Below are positions 55,750 to 60,301 of a stretch of DNA of 60,301 nucleotides, in pieces. The notes under the pieces were generated by a model. It was not told the DNA's origin, made no database searches, and saw only the letters and a list, made by a program, of their open reading frames with translations. Within the stretch, counting starts at the first letter, position 1; each line of letters begins with the position of its first letter. Both the position numbers and the translations under genes were made by a program. The stretch is from Propioniciclava sinopodophylli (GTDB taxonomy: Bacteria; Actinomycetota; Actinomycetes; Propionibacteriales; Propionibacteriaceae). Where the stretch lies: contig NZ_SDMQ01000017.1 in NCBI RefSeq assembly GCF_004324755.1, positions 1 to 60,301 of the forward strand, given 5' to 3'.

Positions 55750-57198
55750 TCAGTGGGCGTCCACGGCCTCGGACTCGGTGCGGTCACCGCTCCAGTTGGT
55801 GTGGAACGTGCCCTCCTTGTCGATGCGGCGGTAGGTGTGCGACCCGAAGAAGTCGCGCAGGCCCTGCGTCATGGCCGCGTTCGTGCGCTCGGCGCGGACG
55901 AGGTCGTAGTAGGAGAGGGCGGACGCGAAGCCCGGGATCGGCACGCCGGCCTCGGTGGCCTTCGCCACGACGCGGCGCCACGAGGTGTTGGCGTCCGACA
56001 GGCCCTGGGCGATCGAGGGCGCCTCGAGCAGGGTCTCCAGGTTGCCGGCCGCGTACTCGTTGGAGATGCGGTCGAGCAGCTTGGCACGGATGATGCAGCC
56101 GGCGCGCCAGATGCGGGCGCAGGCGGCGACGTCGATGTCCCAGCCATACTCCTGGCCGGCGACCTTGATCAGGTGCAGCCCCTGGGCGTACGCGATGACC
56201 TTCGCGCTCCACAGCGCCTGGCGGACGTCCTCGATGAACGCCTCCTTGTCGTCGACCTGGACCGTGCCGTCGGGGCCGGAGAGGGCACCCTGGGCGGCCT
56301 TGCGGAGGTCGGCCGCGCTGGAGGCGGCACGCGCGAACACGGACTCGGCGATGGCCGCGGCCGGGACGCCGAGGTTCAGCGCCTCCTGGACCGTCCACGT
56401 GCCGGTGCCCTTCATGCCGGCGGCGTCGTGGATGACGTCGATCAGCGGCTTGCCGGTCTCGGCGTCCACCTGGCGGAGCACCTCGGAGGTGATCTCGATC
56501 AGGTAGGAGTCGAGGTCGCCGGTGTTCCACTGGGCGAAGATGTCCGCGGCCTCGGCGGCGGAGACGCCGACGGCCTTGAGCAGGTCGTAGGCCTCGCCGA
56601 TGAACTGCATGTCGGCGTACTCGATGCCGTTGTGCACCATCTTCACGAAGTGGCCGGCACCGTCGGTGCCGATCCACGTGCAGCAGGGCTCGCCGTCGTA
56701 GTGGGCCGACACCTTCTCCAGGATCGGGCCGACGTGCGCGTAGGACTCCTTCGGTCCACCGGGCATCATCGACGGGCCCTTGAGGGCGCCCTCCTCGCCG
56801 CCGGAGATGCCGCAGCCGATGAAGTTGAAGCCCTTCTCGGCCATCATCTTCTCCCGGCGGCGGGTGTCCGGGAAGTACGTGTTGCCACCGTCGATGACGA
56901 TGTCGCCCTGGTCCAGGAACGGGATCAGGGTCTCGATGGTGGCGTCCGTGGCGGGGCCGGCCTTGACCATCATGATGATGCGGCGGGGCTTCTCGAGGGA
57001 GTCGACGAACTCCTCCACGCTCTCCGAGCCGACGAACTCGGCCTCGGGGTGGGCCTCCAGCACGGCGGCGGTCTTGGCGTAGGAGCGGTTGAAGATGGCG
57101 GTCTTGAATCCCTTGCTCGCGAAGTTGCGGGCCAGGTTGGAGCCCATCACCGCCATGCCGACGACGCCGATCTGGGCCGTCCCAGTCTTCTCGCTCAT
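55750..57198 (-). CDS. gnd: 6-phosphogluconate dehydrogenase (decarboxylating)
   Basis: The 482-residue protein has the NADP fold IGVVGMAVMGSNLARNFASK, the substrate motif IGCGISGGEEGALKGPSMMP, the catalytic GAGHFVKMVHNGIEYADMQ and YGWDIDVAACARIWRAGCII. It converts 6-phosphogluconate to ribulose 5-phosphate with NADPH formation. It is divergent from uxaC across 150 bases, linking pentose-phosphate and uronate metabolism. Confidence 0.97.
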   Translation of the reverse strand: MSEKTGTAQIGVVGMAVMGSNLARNFASKGFKTAIFNRSYAKTAAVLEAHPEAEFVGSESVEEFVDSLEKPRRIIMMVKAGPATDATIETLIPFLDQGDIVIDGGNTYFPDTRRREKMMAEKGFNFIGCGISGGEEGALKGPSMMPGGPKESYAHVGPILEKVSAHYDGEPCCTWIGTDGAGHFVKMVHNGIEYADMQFIGEAYDLLKAVGVSAAEAADIFAQWNTGDLDSYLIEITSEVLRQVDAETGKPLIDVIHDAAGMKGTGTWTVQEALNLGVPAAAIAESVFARAASSAADLRKAAQGALSGPDGTVQVDDKEAFIEDVRQALWSAKVIAYAQGLHLIKVAGQEYGWDIDVAACARIWRAGCIIRAKLLDRISNEYAAGNLETLLEAPSIAQGLSDANTSWRRVVAKATEAGVPIPGFASALSYYDLVRAERTNAAMTQGLRDFFGSHTYRRIDKEGTFHTNWSGDRTESEAVDAH

Positions 57199-57349
57199 GT
57201 GTGCTGCATCCTTTGCTCGAGGGGTCGATCACGCTCATCTTGCACCAACCCCGCCGAGCCGGCGCCGAATCGGCGCAATGGGATGGCAACGAGCGGCAAT
57301 GCACGGCAAACGCCTGAAACCTGTGGCGTCCGGGGCCAGAATGGCGCCC

Positions 57350-58768
57350 ATGACAGAGCCGTTGACCCTGAATCCCGATCGGCTGTTCCCGGCCGAGCCG
57401 CAAACCCGCGCGGTCGCCCGCAAGCTGTACGACCAGATCAGGGACCTCCCGATCCTGTCACCCCACGGCCACGTCCCCCCGGCCTGGATCGCCGACGACA
57501 CCCCCTTCCCGGACCCGACGAACCTGCTCCTGACCCCCGACCACTACGTCAACCGGATCATGCACGGCCAGGGCGTCGACCTGGCCGACCTCGGCGTCCC
57601 CATGGGCCGCACCGACTTCACTCCCGAGCAGGCGCGCAACGCCTGGCGGATCTTCTGTCGGCACTGGCACCTGTACCGCGGCACCCCGATGAAGTTCTGG
57701 ATGGAGGCCGAGCTGGTCGACATCTTCGGCGTCACCGTGCGCCCGTCGGAGGAGACCGCCGACCAGATCTACGACCAGATCGCCGAGAAGCTCGCCCAGC
57801 CCGACTACAGGCCGCGCGCGCTGATGGACCGCTTCGACATCCAGTTCATCGCCACCACCGACGACCCGCTGGACGACCTTGAGCACCACGCGAAGATCCG
57901 TGACGACGCCTCGTTCACGCGCACGGTCGCCCCGACCTACCGCCCCGACAAGTACCTCGAGCCGGCCCGCGACGACTGGAACGGCCTCATGGACGCGCTG
58001 GCCGAGAAGACCGGCGTCGACACCGGCACGTTCGCCGGCTGGGTGGAGGCCATGGAGGACCGCCGCGCGTTCTTCAAGTCGATGGGGTCCACCTCGACCG
58101 ACCACAGCCACGCCGACCTCGGTGCCGAGCCGCTTCAGGACGCCGAGGCCGTCTACGCCAGGGCCCGCCGCGGCGAGGCGTCGGTCGAGGAGTGCACCGC
58201 CCTGCGCAAGGCGTTCATGTTCGAGCAGGCGCGCATGGCGTCCGAGGACGGCCTCGTGATGACCGTCCACCCCGCCGTCGTCCGCAACCACCACCAGGGC
58301 ACGTTCGAGAAGTACGGCGCGGACGTCGGCGGCGACATCCCGATGCAGATCGAGGTCGTCCGCACGCTGCAGCCGATGCTGAACGCGTTCGGCACCAACC
58401 CGAACTTCCGCATCATCCTGTTCGGCATGGACGAGACCGTCTACAGCCGCGAGGTCGGCCCGCTCGCCGGGTTCTACCCGTCGGTCTACGTCGGCCCGCC
58501 GTGGTGGTTCATCGATGCCCCGGACGCCATCAAGCGCTGGCGCAAGTCCGTCACCGAGTACGGCACGTTCTACAAGACGTGCGGCTTCATCGACGACACC
58601 CGCGCGTTCATGTCGATCCCGGCCCGCCACGACGTCGCCCGCCGTTGCGATGTGTCGCACCTGGCCGAACTCGTCGTCGAGGGGCGCCTGGAGCTGGACG
58701 AGGCCGAGCAGACCGCGTTCGACCTGACCTCCACGCTCCCGCGCAAGGCGTTCAACATCCCGTCCTGA
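57350..58768 (+). CDS. uxaC: Glucuronate isomerase
   Basis: The ATG at 57350 gives 472 residues; an in-frame ATG at 57341 is equally possible as neither has a strong ribosome site. Metal-binding and family motifs are PILSPHGHVPPAWIADDTPF, STSTDHSHADLGAEPL and FMSIPARHDVARRCD. It interconverts D-glucuronate and D-fructuronate (or galacturonate and tagaturonate). The LacI-type gene downstream is its likely regulator. A hairpin follows. Confidence 0.93.
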   Translation: MTEPLTLNPDRLFPAEPQTRAVARKLYDQIRDLPILSPHGHVPPAWIADDTPFPDPTNLLLTPDHYVNRIMHGQGVDLADLGVPMGRTDFTPEQARNAWRIFCRHWHLYRGTPMKFWMEAELVDIFGVTVRPSEETADQIYDQIAEKLAQPDYRPRALMDRFDIQFIATTDDPLDDLEHHAKIRDDASFTRTVAPTYRPDKYLEPARDDWNGLMDALAEKTGVDTGTFAGWVEAMEDRRAFFKSMGSTSTDHSHADLGAEPLQDAEAVYARARRGEASVEECTALRKAFMFEQARMASEDGLVMTVHPAVVRNHHQGTFEKYGADVGGDIPMQIEVVRTLQPMLNAFGTNPNFRIILFGMDETVYSREVGPLAGFYPSVYVGPPWWFIDAPDAIKRWRKSVTEYGTFYKTCGFIDDTRAFMSIPARHDVARRCDVSHLAELVVEGRLELDEAEQTAFDLTSTLPRKAFNIPS

Positions 58769-58792
58769 CGGCGTCCGGACGCCTCGACTCCT

Positions 58793-58832
58793 GCCCCCGG
58801 CCGGCGAAAGTCACCCTTCGCGGGCCGGGGGC
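58793..58832 (+). terminator. Strong G/C hairpin after uxaC
   Basis: GCCCCCGGCC pairs with GGCCGGGGGC, with partly paired CGAA/TTCG inside the loop. No T tract follows. It separates uxaC from the LacI gene and probably terminates transcription. Confidence 0.65.
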
Positions 58833-58884
58833 GGAAGTTCTCGAAGTTGGTCGCACGAAGTTGCCAGCTTGCTAGGGTTCCCCC

Positions 58885-59889
58885 ATGGTCAATGAGCCGG
58901 GCACGGGGTCGGATGCCACGATCTACGACGTCGCACGTGTCGCGGGCGTCAGCCCGTCCACGGTGTCCCGGGCCTTCTCCCGCCCCGGCCGCGTGAGCGC
59001 CCAGACCGCCGACAAGATCCGCGAGGTCGCCGAGCAACTCGGCTACCGCAGCCGCGAGGTCGCCCGCACCGCCGCCAAGAGCACCACGAAGGTGCTGGGC
59101 CTGGCCGTGGCCGACATCACCAACCCGTTCAACTTCCGCGTCATCCGCGGCTGTCAGGCCGCCGCCGCCGAGGCCGGCTTCGTCGTCACCCTCAACGACG
59201 CACAGGAGTCGGAGTCGCTGGAGCGCGAAATGCTGCGCCGCTCCCTGCCCCTGCTCGACGGCCTCATCGTCGCCAGCTCACGGCTGTCCGACACCGAACT
59301 GCGCACCGTCGCCAAGACGCTGCCCACCGTCGTCCTCAACCGCCGCGTCGCCGGCCTGCACTGCATCGTGCCCGACATGGGCCACGGCGTCCGCAAGGCC
59401 GCCGAACTCCTGCTGGCGCTGGGCCACCGCAACATCACCTACCTGGCCGGGCCCGAGGCGTCCTGGGCCGATGGCATGCGCTGGCGCGCCATGCGCGACA
59501 CCGCGAAGGACCTGGGCTTCACCGAGCACCGCGTGGGACCCTTCGCGCCGACCCTGCAGGGCGGACGCGGTGCGGCTGAGGTCATCGCCGCGCGCCGGCT
59601 CAAGGCGGTCATCTGCTTCAACGACCTGATGGCCATCGGTCTCATGCAGGGGCTGGCCGAGCGCGGAATCAAAGTGCCCGAGCACGTGAGCGTGATCGGC
59701 TTCGACAACATCTTCGCCTCGGCGCTCATCACGCCGGGCCTCACCACTGTCGCGGCGCCATTGACCATGCTTGGCGACTCCGCCGTCCGCTACATCGTCG
59801 CGTCCCTGACCGGCCACAAGGCCGCCGAGGCCGCCCCGCTGTCCGTGCCCGTGCGCCTCATCGTGCGCGACAGCACGGGCCCCGCCTAG
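58885..59889 (+). CDS. LacI-family transcriptional regulator
   Basis: The 334-residue repressor has the LacI helix-turn-helix and hinge (TIYDVARVAGVSPSTVSRAF, KIREVAEQLGYRSREVARTA) and a periplasmic-binding-like effector domain (VLGLAVADITNPFNFRVI, HVSVIGFDNIFASALITPGL). CGAAGTTG occurs twice between 58840 and 58865, just before the start, and may be its own operator. It probably controls uronate genes (uxaC). The stop codon lies at the junction with an IS element; the ending RDSTGPA is typical of the family, so little if anything is lost. Confidence 0.9.
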   Translation: MVNEPGTGSDATIYDVARVAGVSPSTVSRAFSRPGRVSAQTADKIREVAEQLGYRSREVARTAAKSTTKVLGLAVADITNPFNFRVIRGCQAAAAEAGFVVTLNDAQESESLEREMLRRSLPLLDGLIVASSRLSDTELRTVAKTLPTVVLNRRVAGLHCIVPDMGHGVRKAAELLLALGHRNITYLAGPEASWADGMRWRAMRDTAKDLGFTEHRVGPFAPTLQGGRGAAEVIAARRLKAVICFNDLMAIGLMQGLAERGIKVPEHVSVIGFDNIFASALITPGLTTVAAPLTMLGDSAVRYIVASLTGHKAAEAAPLSVPVRLIVRDSTGPA

Positions 59890-60300
59890 GGCGTGTCTCG
59901 TAACCGTTGGAGCCATCTGATGATCGCGTTCAGGACCGCGGCCCCGCGGTAGACGATGCCGAGTTTGTCGTAGCGGGTGGCGAACCCGCGCCATTGCTTG
60001 CCGTGGTTGAACGAGCGTTCGACGTGGTTGCGGTTCTTGTAGTCGACCGGGTCGAAGGCGGGAGGTCTGCCTCCGCTGCTGCCGCGGCGTTTCCGGTTCG
60101 CGATCTGGTCGGCCGGTTCAGGGATGGTGGTGGTGATCCCTCGCGAGCGCAGCAGCGAGCGGTGCCCGCGGGCGGAGTAGGCCTTGTCGCCCCGCAACCG
60201 GTCCGGGGTGGTGCGGGGCCGGCCCGGTCCGATCCGGGGCACCGACAGGTGGTCCAGCAGGACCGGCAGCATCGGCGAGTCACCGGACTGGCCGGCTGAC
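59886..60300 (-). CDS. IS5-family transposase, C-terminal part at window edge
   Basis: The frame is open at the right edge and ends in TAG at 59886-59888. Visible motifs of IS5-type DDE transposases are RLRGDKAYSARGHRSLLRSR (second Asp) and NRNHVERSFNHGKQWRGFAT with the catalytic Glu, then RYDKLGIVYRGAAVLNAIIR. About 138 residues are present; the N-terminal part lies outside the window. Confidence 0.88.
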   Translation of the reverse strand, partial: SAGQSGDSPMLPVLLDHLSVPRIGPGRPRTTPDRLRGDKAYSARGHRSLLRSRGITTTIPEPADQIANRKRRGSSGGRPPAFDPVDYKNRNHVERSFNHGKQWRGFATRYDKLGIVYRGAAVLNAIIRWLQRLRDTP

Positions 60301-60301
60301 A
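59889..60301 (-). mobile_element. IS5-family insertion sequence, right part beyond window
   Basis: The element end appears to be GGGCGTGTCTCGTAAC, starting at or next to the last base of the LacI stop codon. The transposase reads toward that end. The other terminus and the target duplication are outside the window. Confidence 0.7.

Overview
The window comes from a high-GC actinobacterium, most likely a member of the Propionibacteriaceae. The clues are a large cobalamin locus with a cbiEGH triple fusion and a cbiX-cysG type fusion, a B12-riboswitch-controlled nrdHIEF operon, frequent GTG starts and strongly G/C-biased third codon positions. Taxonomy is inferred from gene content and was not tested by alignment.

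Bases 1 to about 15,300 are an accessory island, visibly lower in GC in its first 6.7 kb. In order it holds the tail of a Doc-type toxin, an Abi_C-domain protein (frameshifted near its end), a HEPN-like protein, and a minus-strand three-gene cassette: an SMC/RecF-like ATPase, a HEAT-repeat histidine kinase, and a receiver domain fused to an APH-like kinase and broken by one in-frame UAA. Next come a decayed Tn402/Tn5053-like transposon with a serine recombinase, a cmtR-cadD cadmium module followed by a second serine recombinase, and a copper module (copB, a metallochaperone, a CsoR-like operator, a truncated sensor kinase). It ends in a stretch of gene fragments. A tRNA 3'-end-like T arm at about 15,281-15,312 may mark the right junction of the island.

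Bases 15,370 to 36,200 form a corrin ring and cobalt uptake locus: cobC, cobB, a cobO remnant, cobQ, cobD, cobK, cobA, cbiT, cbiMNQO, cbiC, cobF, then cbiX-cysG, cbiEGH, cbiF and cbiL. Two cobalamin riboswitches lie upstream of cbiM and cbiL. A third, textbook copy lies upstream of nrdHIEF, so B12 supply is tied to use of the B12-independent class Ib ribonucleotide reductase. CobF (late-cobalt pathway) sits beside CbiG, CbiF and CbiL (early-cobalt pathway), and no CbiD is seen here.

Bases 36,200 to 60,301 are mostly chromosomal housekeeping: a PrsW-type membrane protease followed by two coupled dynamin/Era-like membrane GTPases; YceI; a tail-less SSB; an AbiEi/DUF559-like gene flanked by two 55-bp hairpin repeats; EttA; a DsbA/CcdA thiol-redox pair; a Nudix hydrolase; a large FAD/Fe-S oxidase; a MarR regulator divergent from an acyl-CoA synthetase, thioesterase and aroE run; FrnE; a DUF2510 membrane protein; gnd; uxaC; a LacI regulator; and an IS5-family transposase inserted at the stop codon of that regulator and running off the right edge.
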